From Paenarthrobacter sp. GOM3 (GTDB lineage: Bacteria; Actinomycetota; Actinomycetes; Actinomycetales; Micrococcaceae), in contig NZ_CP136562.1 in assembly GCF_018215265.2 (NCBI RefSeq), positions 1,178,001 through 1,242,000 on the forward strand: 64,000 bases of DNA, read 5' to 3'. Each line of letters starts with the position of its first letter. Positions within the stretch are counted from its first letter, which is position 1. Shown piece by piece: positions 54,757-63,321 of this stretch. Below the pieces are notes generated by a model. That model made no database searches. It saw nothing but the letters and a program-made list of their open reading frames with translations, and had not been told where the DNA came from. The position numbers and the translations under genes were made by a program.

Positions 54757-56217
54757 CTATTCTCCTCGGAGTACTTCGATGGGACGGATGCGGGCGGTCA
54801 GCAGGGCAGGGACCAAGGCGCCGATGATTGCAACGGCGAACACCGCTGCGATGCCGACAGCGAGGACGCCGGGGGAGACGCTTGCCGTAACGGAGGTCAG
54901 CAACTGGGATGCCCCGCCGAACGGCCCGCCCTGCCCGCCGCGCGGGAACCCGCCACCGGGCACTGCACCGTTCGGTACGGCTCCGGCGAGCCCGCCGCCG
55001 CGCTGGGTGGTGGTGGCCGCCGTCGTGGATGTGTTGGAACTGATCAGGGCGGACGCGATGCCGCCGCTGGCCAATGAAGCAATGACGGCACCCACCACGC
55101 TGCCAAGGGCGACAAGCACCAGGGACTCCAGGACGAACTGCAGGCCGATGGTCCGGTTCGGGGCGCCGATCGCCTTGAGGACGCCGATTTCGCGGCGGCG
55201 CTCGCGGACCAGCATCACCATGATGAGCAGGATGATGATTCCAGCAGTCGCCAAGGCGGCAATGAAGGCGATCAGTGAGATGTTCTTGACGCTGTCGAGG
55301 GAGCTGACGGCTGTTTCGAGGTTGCGTTGGCCCTGGGTAACGTCCGCTTTGTCCGTGCCCAGTGCGTTTTGGACGGCGGTCTTGGTGCTGTCCACGTTCT
55401 CCATGCTATTGACAGTGACGATCATGGTGGAGAGTTCATCCGGGGTTCCGGCCAGCGCCTGGGCTTCGGGCAGCGTTACGTAGACGGCGTTGTTGCCGAA
55501 CGTGGTACCTGCGTCGAAGATGCCAGCGACGGTGAACGTTTTGTCCTGGACAGTGAAGGTTGAGCCCACGGTGAGGTTGTTCTTCTGGGCCAGGGAGGTG
55601 CCCACCAATGCGTTGGCTGCTGCTGTGTTGTAGTCGCCCAGGCCTGTTCCGCTGGTCAGGTTCAGGGCCTTGCCGGTGGTGTCCACCTCGGTGCCGATAC
55701 CCGTTGCCGTGATGGGCAGGGTACGGGTGGGCTGGGTGGTGCTGCCGTTAGTGCCGGTGGAACTGTTGCGGTTGCCCAAAGTACCGGCGTCGACGGCGGC
55801 CGTCAGGTTGGTACTCACTGTTGCCTGCTGCCCGCCAGGACCAAACCCGCCACCCGGGCCGGCCTGCTGGGTGGTGCCGGTGGTCGCTCCGGTGCTTCCC
55901 GTCGCCGTGCTCGCCGTTTGGAGCCGCAGCGCCTTGGTGCCCACCACTGATGTCACGTTGGCGACCGATGCCGCGGTCTGGGCTTCCGCCGTCGTGAGTG
56001 GTTCGCCGCCGCCTTCGAAGCCCTGGCCGCCTGCCGGGTTGACCGTGAGGGTGGTGCCCACGGAGGCGTTGAGCTCCTGGACCTTGGCACCCACGGCCTG
56101 GTTGGCCACGAGCATGGCCAACGCCAAGCCGATGGCTACGGCCAGGACGGCAACAACCGCCGCCGTTCTGATCTTGTTGCGGAAGGCATTGCCTACGCTT
56201 CGGGCAAGGACGCTCAC
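54757..56217 (-). CDS. FtsX-like ABC permease with a Gly/Thr/Asn-rich extracytoplasmic domain
   Basis: 486-residue permease. An N-terminal helix (AAVVAVLAVAIGLALAMLVANQAV) is followed by a large external domain with low-complexity Thr/Gly/Ser stretches and a QQAGPGGGFGPGGQQ segment. Three C-terminal helices follow with MVMLVRERRREIGVLKAIGAPNRTIGLQFVLESL, the FtsX signature. A second Gly/Pro-rich loop lies between the last helices. GTG 56217 has AGGAG five bases upstream. It forms a transporter with the downstream ATPase. Confidence 0.88.
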   Translation of the reverse strand: MSVLARSVGNAFRNKIRTAAVVAVLAVAIGLALAMLVANQAVGAKVQELNASVGTTLTVNPAGGQGFEGGGEPLTTAEAQTAASVANVTSVVGTKALRLQTASTATGSTGATTGTTQQAGPGGGFGPGGQQATVSTNLTAAVDAGTLGNRNSSTGTNGSTTQPTRTLPITATGIGTEVDTTGKALNLTSGTGLGDYNTAAANALVGTSLAQKNNLTVGSTFTVQDKTFTVAGIFDAGTTFGNNAVYVTLPEAQALAGTPDELSTMIVTVNSMENVDSTKTAVQNALGTDKADVTQGQRNLETAVSSLDSVKNISLIAFIAALATAGIIILLIMVMLVRERRREIGVLKAIGAPNRTIGLQFVLESLVLVALGSVVGAVIASLASGGIASALISSNTSTTAATTTQRGGGLAGAVPNGAVPGGGFPRGGQGGPFGGASQLLTSVTASVSPGVLAVGIAAVFAVAIIGALVPALLTARIRPIEVLRGE

Positions 56218-56350
56218 GTTTCTCCTCTGGACCTGCAGATTGTCCGGCCCGCTCAAGCGCGGGCCGCAGGTCCAACATTGCTGAGCGCTGCTGTGCGGCG
56301 CACCAGCCGAAGCTATGCGTGGGCTGTGAAAGCGTGGGCTGCCAAAGCAA

Positions 56351-56383
56351 AAGCCCGGCCCGCCTGTGTGGCGGACCGGGCTT
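56351..56383 (-). terminator. Terminator of the sugar ABC operon
   Basis: Stem AAGCCCGGCCCGCC / GGCGGACCGGGCTT with a short loop, just after the binding-protein stop (56398) on the minus strand. Confidence 0.75.
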
Positions 56384-56397
56384 GCTGTGTTGCGGTG

Positions 56398-57495
56398 TTA
56401 CTTGGTGATCGGGCCCAATACCGGATCGTCAACGTAAGCGGTCTTGACGTTCTCCTTGGTCACGATCTGTGGCGGCAGGAGGAAGGCCGGGACGGTCTTG
56501 ACGCCGTTGTTGTAGGAGTCCTTGTCGTTGATCTCCAGCTGCTTACCTGCCTGGAGGTCCTTCACCATGGTGATGGCGTGCTCAACGAGCTTGCGGGTGT
56601 CCTTGTTGATGGTGGAGTACTGCTCGCCAGCCATGATCGACTTGACGGACTCAACCTCGGAGTCCTGGCCGGTGACAACCGGGAGCGGCTTGCCGGCGGC
56701 CTTGACGGACGTCAGCACTGCACGGGCCAGGGTGTCGTTCGGGGACAGGACGCCGTCCAGTGAAGCGGTGCCGTAGCTGCCGGTGAGCAGCGTGTCAGCG
56801 CGACGCTGGGCGTTTTCAGCCTTCCAACCCTGGGTAACAGCCTGCTCGAACGAGGTCTGGCCGGAAACTACCTTGAGGGTGCCGTCGTCGATCTTCGGCT
56901 TCAGGACGCTCATGGCGCCGTCGAAGAAGACCTTCGCGTTGGCATCGTCGGGGGAACCGGCGAAGAGCTCAATGTTGTACGGGCCGGAGGGCTTCTTGGC
57001 CTTCATGCCGTCCAGCAGGGCCTGGCCCTGGAGGACACCAACCTTGAAGTTGTCGTAGGCCACGTAGTAGTCCACGTTCTCGGTGTTCAGGAGCAGGCGG
57101 TCATAAGCGATGACCGTTGCGCCGGAATCCTTGGCCTGCTTGAGCTGCGTACCCAGCTGGGCGCCGTCGATGGCACCCACAATGATCACCTTGGCACCCT
57201 TGGTGACCATGGCACTGATCTGGTTCTGCTGCTCGGACACGCCGCCGTTGGCGAACTGGACGTCGGCCTTGAAGCCGGCGCCGGTGAGGCCGTCGTTGAA
57301 CAGCTTCTCCGCCAGGACCCAGTTCTCACTGGTCTTCTGCGGAAGTGCGACGCCGATCAGCGAGTCCTTGGGGAACGCTTCCCCGCCAGCTGTGCTGCTG
57401 CTTGAGCCGCTGTCAGTGCGGCCGCAGGCCGTCAGCGCCAGTGCCGCGATGGCAGCGACTGCTGCTGCCTTTCCTGCTTTACCAAACATTCGCAT
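56398..57495 (-). CDS. chvE: Multiple-monosaccharide ABC transporter substrate-binding lipoprotein (ChvE-like)
   Basis: 365-residue type I periplasmic-binding lipoprotein. The signal ends in lipobox LTACG near residue 24. DSLIGVALPQKTSENWVLAEKLF opens the sugar-binding fold, and YDRLLLNTENVDYYVAYDNFKVG and GVLSPNDTLARAVLTSVKAAGKPLPVVTGQDSE are characteristic of ChvE/xylose-type receptors. Last gene of the operon after ATPase and permease. ATG 57495 is chosen; ATG 57489 also possible. Confidence 0.9.
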   Translation of the reverse strand: MRMFGKAGKAAAVAAIAALALTACGRTDSGSSSSTAGGEAFPKDSLIGVALPQKTSENWVLAEKLFNDGLTGAGFKADVQFANGGVSEQQNQISAMVTKGAKVIIVGAIDGAQLGTQLKQAKDSGATVIAYDRLLLNTENVDYYVAYDNFKVGVLQGQALLDGMKAKKPSGPYNIELFAGSPDDANAKVFFDGAMSVLKPKIDDGTLKVVSGQTSFEQAVTQGWKAENAQRRADTLLTGSYGTASLDGVLSPNDTLARAVLTSVKAAGKPLPVVTGQDSEVESVKSIMAGEQYSTINKDTRKLVEHAITMVKDLQAGKQLEINDKDSYNNGVKTVPAFLLPPQIVTKENVKTAYVDDPVLGPITK

Positions 57496-57548
57496 ATCTT
57501 GGTTCACTTTCTGTGTGGGTGGGGTGGAGCGAGTCGGGCGGAAACCGG

Positions 57549-58817
57549 TCAGGCTTCCTTGGAAATGACCTCTTTGGTGGAGGTGGCTTCGTCGGGCTTG
57601 ATTTCGTTGTTGCGCTGGAAGTTCTTCATCAACATGCCGGTGATGGAACGCTTGCCCTGGGACTTGTTGTAGACATCGAAGGCGACGGCGGCAAGGAGCA
57701 CCAGGCCCTTGATGATCTGGGTGAGGTCGGCGCCAACGCCGAGGAGCTGGAGGCCGTTGTTCAGGACAGCCATCACCAGGCCACCGACGATCGAGCCGAT
57801 AACCGTACCAACACCGCCGGTAACGGCAGCACCACCGATGAAGACTGCGGCGATGGCATCCAGTTCCCAACCGACGCCGTCGAACGGACCCGATGCGGTG
57901 GAGCGGGCTACGAAGATCATGCCGGCCAGGCCAGCCAGGATGGACATGTTCATCATGACCATGAAATTGACCTTCTTGGACTGCACACCGGAAAGTTCCG
58001 CTGCGTGGCGGTTGCCACCCACCGCGTAGACGTGGCGGCCGAGGACCGTCTTGTCGGCGATGAAGCCGTAGATGAGGACCAGGACGGCCAGGATCAGGCC
58101 GGGGATGGGGAAGGAGGTGCCGGGACGGCCCGTGGCGAACAGGTACGTTGCGTAGAGGATCGCACCGCAGATCAGGACCAGCTTGGTGACCTCAACCCAG
58201 AGTTCCGGAACTTCGGCGCCAAGGGCCTTTGCGGCGGCACGGGCACGCAGGGACATGATGATCACGAAGGCGACGGCCACCAGGCCAATAAGCACTGTGA
58301 GGTTGTTGAAGCCGGTGTTCGGCCCAATCTCGGGAAGGTAACCGGAACCGATGAACTGGAATTCCTTGGGGACCGGAATGGTGTTGGACTTGCCCACGAA
58401 CTGGTTGAAGCCACGGAAAAGCAGCATGCCGGCCAGGGTCACGATAAAGGCAGGTATACCCACGTAGGCCACCCAGAACCCTTGCCAGGCACCGATCACC
58501 GCTCCCAGGAACAGGCCGAAGAGCACGCCGACCCACCAGGGGAAGCCCCAGTCCCGCATCGCGAGAGCCACGAAGACGCCCACGAAAGCGGCTACCGAGC
58601 CCACGGAAAGATCGATGTGGCCGGCGATGATGACCAGCACCATGCCGATGGCCAGGATCAGGATGTAGGAGTTGCCGTTGAACAGGTTGATCACGTTGCC
58701 GGGGGTCAGCGTGCGTCCCTCGGTGAAGATCTGGAAGAAGACGATAAGTGCCACCAGGGCGAAGATCATGCCGAACTGGCGGGTATTGCCACCAAATAGC
58801 TTCTTGAGCGCGTTCAT
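57549..58817 (-). CDS. mmsB: Multiple-monosaccharide ABC transporter permease (MmsB/GguB-like)
   Basis: 422-residue permease with about 10 helices. VIAGHIDLSVGSVAAFVGV and AEAHVDLSVG-type context, LAGMLLFRGFNQFVGKSNTIPVP, and GGNRHAAELSGVQSKKVNF (ribose/xylose permease hallmark) are present. ATG 58817 behind AAGGA. Charged C-terminal tail. Middle gene of the operon. Confidence 0.92.
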   Translation of the reverse strand: MNALKKLFGGNTRQFGMIFALVALIVFFQIFTEGRTLTPGNVINLFNGNSYILILAIGMVLVIIAGHIDLSVGSVAAFVGVFVALAMRDWGFPWWVGVLFGLFLGAVIGAWQGFWVAYVGIPAFIVTLAGMLLFRGFNQFVGKSNTIPVPKEFQFIGSGYLPEIGPNTGFNNLTVLIGLVAVAFVIIMSLRARAAAKALGAEVPELWVEVTKLVLICGAILYATYLFATGRPGTSFPIPGLILAVLVLIYGFIADKTVLGRHVYAVGGNRHAAELSGVQSKKVNFMVMMNMSILAGLAGMIFVARSTASGPFDGVGWELDAIAAVFIGGAAVTGGVGTVIGSIVGGLVMAVLNNGLQLLGVGADLTQIIKGLVLLAAVAFDVYNKSQGKRSITGMLMKNFQRNNEIKPDEATSTKEVISKEA

Positions 58818-58862
58818 TGTTTTGGTCCTTGTGTCAGGAAGGGGTAAGTCTGGGCCAACGGG

Positions 58863-60419
58863 TCAGGCGGTCTTGCGGGCGGAAGTCATGAGTTTCATGA
58901 GGCTTTCCTGGTCTGCTTCGTTCTTGTCCAGGACGCCTGTGATGGCGCCTTCGAAGATGGTGTAAATACGGTCGGACAGGCCCAGGAGCTCAGGAAGCTC
59001 CGAGGAAATGACAATCACTCCCTTGCCTTGGTTCGCGAGCCTCTGGATGATGCCGTAAATCTCGTACTTGGCGCCCACGTCGATTCCGCGGGTGGGTTCG
59101 TCCAGGATCAGGAGGTCCGGATCGGTGAACATCCACTTGGCCAGCACCACCTTTTGCTGGTTACCACCGGAAAGCTTGGCTACGCCTTCCTCAACCGAGG
59201 GGGTCTTGGTGCGCAGTGACTTGCGGTATTCCTCCGCGACGGAGAACTCCTTGCGGGTATCCACCACCGAGTAATTGCTGATCTTGTCCAGGGCCGCCGC
59301 CACAGTGGTGGTCTTGATGTCATCCAACAGGTTCAGGCCCAGGGACTTGCGGTCCTCGGTGACGTAACCGAGTCCGGCGTCGATCGCTGCCCGAACGCTG
59401 CGGAGGTTCACCGGCTTGCCATCCTTGTAGACCTGGCCCTTGATGAAGCGGCCGTAGGAGTGGCCGAACAAGGAACGGGCCAGCTCGGTCCGCCCGGCGC
59501 CCATCAGGCCGGCGAATCCAACGATTTCGCCTCGCCGTACGTAGAAGTTGGAGCCCTTGCAGATCAGGCGGTCCTGGATTTGGGGGTGTCCCACGGTCCA
59601 GTCCTTGACCTCGAAGAAGACCTCACCGATCTTGGGTTCGTGGTCCGGGAAGCGCGATTCGAGCGTCCTGCCCACCATGCCCTTGATGATGCGGTCTTCG
59701 TCCACTCCGTCGCGCTTGACGTTCAAGGTTTCGATCGACTTGCCGTCGCGGATGATGGTGATCTCATCGGCGATCTGTTCGATCTCGTTGAGCTTGTGGG
59801 AAATGATGATCGAGGTGATGCCTTTGCCCTTGAGGCCAAGGATCAGGTCCAGCAGGTGCTGGGAGTCGGACTCGTTCAGTGCCGCGGTGGGCTCATCGAG
59901 GATCAGCAGGCGTACGGACTTGTTGAGCGCCTTCGCGATTTCCACGAGCTGCTGCTTGCCGACGCCGATTTCCTTGATGGGGGTGTCGGGGTCGTCCCGC
60001 AGGCCTACGCGGGCCAGCAGTTCCAGGGAACGCTTGCGCGCTTCCGCCCAGTCAATGACGCCCCACTTGGTTGGTTCGTTGCCCAGGAAGATGTTCTCCA
60101 TGATGGACAGTTCGGGGATCAGCGCCAGTTCCTGGTGGATGATCACGATGCCCGCCGCCTCACTGGCGCGGATGTCCTTGAACTGCTGTGTCTGGGCCTG
60201 GTAAACGATGTCGCCCGTGTAGCTTCCGTACGGGTAAACGCCGGAGAGGACCTTCATGAGGGTGGATTTCCCTGCTCCGTTTTCACCGCAGATGGCGTGG
60301 ATTTCGCCGGCCATCACTCGGAGGCTCACATTCGACAAGGCCTTCACGCCCGGGAATTCCTTCGTGATCGATCGCATCTCCAAAAGGATGGGATCACCTT
60401 GCGTGTCGAGGGATGTCAT
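58863..60419 (-). CDS. mmsA: Multiple-monosaccharide ABC transporter ATPase (MmsA/GguA-like)
   Basis: 518-residue tandem ATPase of the RbsA/XylG type. In the first half: Walker [33 protein letters not shown] and Walker [14 protein letters not shown]. In the second: [19 protein letters not shown] (degenerate Walker A), signature [15 protein letters not shown] and [20 protein letters not shown]. First gene of the sugar operon; promoter with ROK operator at 60513. Confidence 0.95.
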   Translation of the reverse strand: MTSLDTQGDPILLEMRSITKEFPGVKALSNVSLRVMAGEIHAICGENGAGKSTLMKVLSGVYPYGSYTGDIVYQAQTQQFKDIRASEAAGIVIIHQELALIPELSIMENIFLGNEPTKWGVIDWAEARKRSLELLARVGLRDDPDTPIKEIGVGKQQLVEIAKALNKSVRLLILDEPTAALNESDSQHLLDLILGLKGKGITSIIISHKLNEIEQIADEITIIRDGKSIETLNVKRDGVDEDRIIKGMVGRTLESRFPDHEPKIGEVFFEVKDWTVGHPQIQDRLICKGSNFYVRRGEIVGFAGLMGAGRTELARSLFGHSYGRFIKGQVYKDGKPVNLRSVRAAIDAGLGYVTEDRKSLGLNLLDDIKTTTVAAALDKISNYSVVDTRKEFSVAEEYRKSLRTKTPSVEEGVAKLSGGNQQKVVLAKWMFTDPDLLILDEPTRGIDVGAKYEIYGIIQRLANQGKGVIVISSELPELLGLSDRIYTIFEGAITGVLDKNEADQESLMKLMTSARKTA

Positions 60420-60512
60420 CAGCCCTTACGCCTCCAATGCATGACTTCGTTGTCGGCCCCGCAAACGGCGGAGCTGTCTGATGAAAAAGTAAACTGGATC
60501 ACCCTGCTTGTC

Positions 60513-60526
60513 GTCAAGACTTGAAC
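60513..60526 (-). promoter_or_regulatory. Probable ROK operator overlapping the sugar operon promoter
   Basis: GTCAAGACTTGAAC; the same GTCAAGANNTGAAC is found at 61773 before the ROK gene. Read on the minus strand it contains a -35-like TTGACG, with TTTACT 18 bases on as a -10. Confidence 0.65.
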
Positions 60527-60549
60527 GCATCATCCAGCTAACGATTTCG

Positions 60550-61740
60550 TTACCTGCCGGTAATACCCGCGTGTTGGAACACCAAAGCGGCGGCTCCCAG
60601 GGCCTCTGCGCGTGCCCCCAGCGAGGACATGGCGAGGTGCGTTGTCTCGCCCACAACGGGCACGGCGTGCCTGACGAGGCCGCGCCGGATCGGGTCCAGC
60701 AGGAGGTCGCCCAGCCCGGCAAGCGGGCCACCAACCACGATCACCTCGGGGTTGATCAGGTTGGACACGTTGCCCAAAGCGCGGCCCACGGCCAGTCCCG
60801 CGTCGTCCACCACCCGCTGTGTCGCAGAGTCGCCGGCAAGGCAATTGCGGACGATGTCCTGGGGCGTCAAGAGCGTCTCTTGCCCGCGTCCCAGCAGCTC
60901 GATCATGGTGGTTGTGGAGGCGATCGTTTCGAGGCAACCCCTGTTCCCGCACCGGCACACCAGTCCGTGCTCGTGGATGGTTGCATGGCCGATTTCGCCG
61001 GTGATTCCCACATTGCCGTAATAGGGAAAACCGTTGAGAATCAGGCCCGCGCCGATGCCGGATCCGATCTTGAGGAACATCAGGTTGGAGACGCCACTGT
61101 GCGGTCCCCAGGTCACCTCGGACAACGCACCCAAGTTGGCGTCGTTATCAACAAACACGGGGCAATTCAGTGCTTCCTCCAGCCGGTGGAGGATGTCGAT
61201 GCCCACCCATTCAGGCAGGATGGCACCTTGGGCCACGGTGCCTGTGCGCCGGTCGATTGGTCCGGGAATGCCGGCGCCAGCTCCCACCACGGCGGTGCGG
61301 TCGATACCGTTTTCGCGGAGCAGTTTTTCCAGCAGCTGGACGGCCGCTTCGATGCCTTCTTCTGCCTGGTGACCCAGCGGCAATTCGATGTAATCCTCGG
61401 CAATGACGTGATAGCCCAGTGACGCCAGGACCACCCGGAGGTGACGGCGCCCAAAGTCGATTCCGACGGCGACCGCACCGTTGCTGTTCAGTCTCACGTT
61501 GGTTGCCCGGCGGCCCGAACTCGTGGTGGGCTCCGTGGAGACCAAGCCGGCGTCCTGCATGATTTTGACGATGTTGGACACCGTTGCTGTGGAGAGTCCG
61601 GTCTGGCGGGAAAGCTCCGCCTGCGTGGATGGCCCGCTCAGCAAGCACTCGATGATGCGCTGTTGATTAAGGTGGCGGAGCGCCGACTGCGAGCCGGGTT
61701 TTCGAGGGTGGCTCTTCGTTGAGCGCTGTGTAGCGGGCAT
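60550..61740 (-). CDS. ROK-family transcriptional repressor of the sugar operon
   Basis: 396-residue XylR/NagC-type regulator. The N-terminal winged helix is ALRHLNQQRIIECLLSGPSTQAELSRQTGLSTATVSNIV. The ROK sugar-binding domain has VGIDFGRRHLRVVL, VVGAGAGIPGPIDRRTG, GEIGHATIHEHG and the zinc motif CRCGNRGCLE. It precedes mmsAB-chvE and shares an operator with it, so it is its likely repressor. ATG 61740 follows a promoter so closely that the message may be leaderless. Confidence 0.92.
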   Translation of the reverse strand: MPATQRSTKSHPRKPGSQSALRHLNQQRIIECLLSGPSTQAELSRQTGLSTATVSNIVKIMQDAGLVSTEPTTSSGRRATNVRLNSNGAVAVGIDFGRRHLRVVLASLGYHVIAEDYIELPLGHQAEEGIEAAVQLLEKLLRENGIDRTAVVGAGAGIPGPIDRRTGTVAQGAILPEWVGIDILHRLEEALNCPVFVDNDANLGALSEVTWGPHSGVSNLMFLKIGSGIGAGLILNGFPYYGNVGITGEIGHATIHEHGLVCRCGNRGCLETIASTTTMIELLGRGQETLLTPQDIVRNCLAGDSATQRVVDDAGLAVGRALGNVSNLINPEVIVVGGPLAGLGDLLLDPIRRGLVRHAVPVVGETTHLAMSSLGARAEALGAAALVFQHAGITGR

Positions 61741-61772
61741 GACAAGAAGATTGCCCCACAAGCATCCTTGTA

Positions 61773-61786
61773 GTCAAGAAGTGAAC
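61773..61786 (-). promoter_or_regulatory. Probable ROK operator at its own promoter
   Basis: GTCAAGAAGTGAAC, matching the operon site at 60513. On the minus strand TTGACT is a -35 and CAATCT 18 bases on a -10, placing the start of transcription close to ATG 61740. Confidence 0.6.
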
Positions 61787-61858
61787 ACAGCGAGTCAACC
61801 TTCCCCGACATACTCCAACACAAGAACACCGGATATGTACCCCTAGTGAAGCGCTCTA

Positions 61859-61925
61859 TGCGTTGCGGGGCCTGGTTTGCAGGGTATGTTCGCCCCATAG
61901 CGTGCAGAGTGGGCCTCACAACGCG
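61859..61925. repeat. Palindromic repeat family B, solitary unit
   Basis: One 67-bp unit: GCGTTGCGGGGCCTG at the left end, TTTGCAGGGTATG inside, GTGCAGAGTGGGCCTCACAACGC at the right end. Ends are inverted with two mismatches. Same family as 40799 and 42050. The gap 61741-62072 otherwise holds the ROK promoter and the nitrilase leader. Confidence 0.75.
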
Positions 61926-62072
61926 AGGGGAGCGGGCAATGCGTCCCATTTTGGAAGTGCGCGGGTCCAATTGCCTCAGCCTGCGCACGGCCCACGAGCC
62001 TAAGCTTGAATCACGAAAAGCCCGGGGCTCTCGGATGAGCGTCGGGATGAGGCGAAAACCTAGGTGGTAAAG

Positions 62073-62915
62073 ATGCTGCTCTCAGTCCTGCAGGCAAACG
62101 CTTCCGTCATGGATGTCGAGGCGAACCTGCGCACCATTGACGACGCCGCGCAGCGAGCCGCCCACGCCGGGGCCGGACTGCTCCTCACACCCGAGCTGTT
62201 CCCCCTTGGATACGCGCCCCTGCGACTCCATGCTGAACTTGACCCGGCCACACTGCCTGGCATCCGGGAACGCCTGGCCGGGATCGCCCGGTCCCACGGC
62301 ATTGGCCTGGTCTACAGCCTTCCCGCCCTGGCGTCGGGGGAGGAAACGCACGACGGCGGAGAGTCGCCTGTCGCTCATAGCGCCTGGAACATCACGGCTA
62401 CTCTGCTGGACGCAACGGGAGCCGAGATCCTCAACTACGCCAAGGTCCACCTCTTCGGCCCGGAGGAACTCAAGGCGTTCGTCGGCGCCCAAGAACCTCC
62501 CGCCGTCGTGGATTTCAATGGAATCCGGACATCGATGCTGATTTGCTACGACGTCGAATTCCCGGAAGCAGTCAGGGCCGCCGCAACAAGGGGTGCCGAA
62601 CTCCTGCTCGTGCCAACGGCGCTGTCCGCCGGATTCGAGAACGTCCCGCAGGTCCTCATCCGGGCCCGCGCCTTGGAAAGCCAGCTCAACGTGGCCTATG
62701 CCAACCACTCCGGGCACGAGGACGTGTACAACTTCCTGGGCGGCAGCGTGGTGGCCGGACCGGACGGTTCATTGCTCGCCGCCGCGGGGGAGTCCGCCGC
62801 GCTGCTGTTCGCCGAGGTGGGCACAGAGACGGTCAAAGCTGCCCGGGACGATGTACCGTACCTTCGCGAACGCCGCCCTGACCTCTACAACCGGTGGGAG
62901 CAGCGCGGTTCCTAG
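62073..62915 (+). CDS. Carbon-nitrogen hydrolase (nitrilase superfamily amidase)
   Basis: 280-residue nitrilase-superfamily enzyme with all three catalytic residues: Glu41 in TPELFPLGY, Lys124 in YAKVHLFGPEE and Cys158 in MLICYDVEFPE. It hydrolyses an amide or nitrile of unknown identity; the omega-amidase/aliphatic amidase group is likely. ATG 62073 is preferred since AGGTGG stands five bases upstream; the longer GTG 62064 lacks such a site. Monocistronic. Confidence 0.88.
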   Translation: MLLSVLQANASVMDVEANLRTIDDAAQRAAHAGAGLLLTPELFPLGYAPLRLHAELDPATLPGIRERLAGIARSHGIGLVYSLPALASGEETHDGGESPVAHSAWNITATLLDATGAEILNYAKVHLFGPEELKAFVGAQEPPAVVDFNGIRTSMLICYDVEFPEAVRAAATRGAELLLVPTALSAGFENVPQVLIRARALESQLNVAYANHSGHEDVYNFLGGSVVAGPDGSLLAAAGESAALLFAEVGTETVKAARDDVPYLRERRPDLYNRWEQRGS

Positions 62916-63321
62916 ACGGAGTGCTGTGTTGCGTTCGGGAACCGCCCTAAGGGCGCGCTGTTGGAAGTCGCCCCATCAATATCCTGCGTGTTTGTATGGG
63001 GCAGGACTGCCGTCAACGTAGCTAAGGCCCAGGACCTGCCACTCAGTGAAGCTCTTGAGTCATACCGTGCGGCGGAATGGCTTACTTACACGAAGGCCCC
63101 TGCCAATTTAGAAAGTTGTGATCACCGTCGACGAGCCAAAGCAGAAAGCGTTCTACGAAGCGCTCGGCTACACCCAGGCCGAGGAATTCCAAGGAGGATC
63201 GGTCAGAGCCTTCATCAGATTCGACTGACGGCATCCGTCAGCTCATCCCAAAATAGGGATCGATGCTTACGGTCGCGGTGCGTGACTCCGTTTGAGCGGG
63301 TTGGCTTGCTTTACTGGGGGC
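62916..63321. other. Intergenic region with a gene remnant
   Basis: About 400 bases with no intact gene apart from the fragment at 63118. A 133-codon frame at 62961-63362 has unnatural composition (Arg/Ser runs, no start signal) and is not supported. Confidence 0.5.
63118..63228 (+). pseudogene. C-terminal fragment of an acetyltransferase- or glyoxalase-like protein
   Basis: 36 codons reading ITVDEPKQKAFYEALGYTQ, then EEFQGGSVRAFIRFD and a stop. The FYEALGY pattern is typical of the C-terminal strand region of GNAT and glyoxalase proteins. An in-frame TAG lies three codons upstream, so the rest of the gene is lost. Confidence 0.55.

Noticed and set aside
57345..58799. 484-codon frame opposite the sugar permease
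   Set aside because: Gly/His/Asp-rich shadow with no motif; the permease on the other strand is unmistakable.
62040..62072. CCTAGGTGG before the nitrilase gene as a fourth CACCTAG operator
   Set aside because: AGGTGG there is explained as the Shine-Dalgarno of ATG 62073, and no further phased copies are present.
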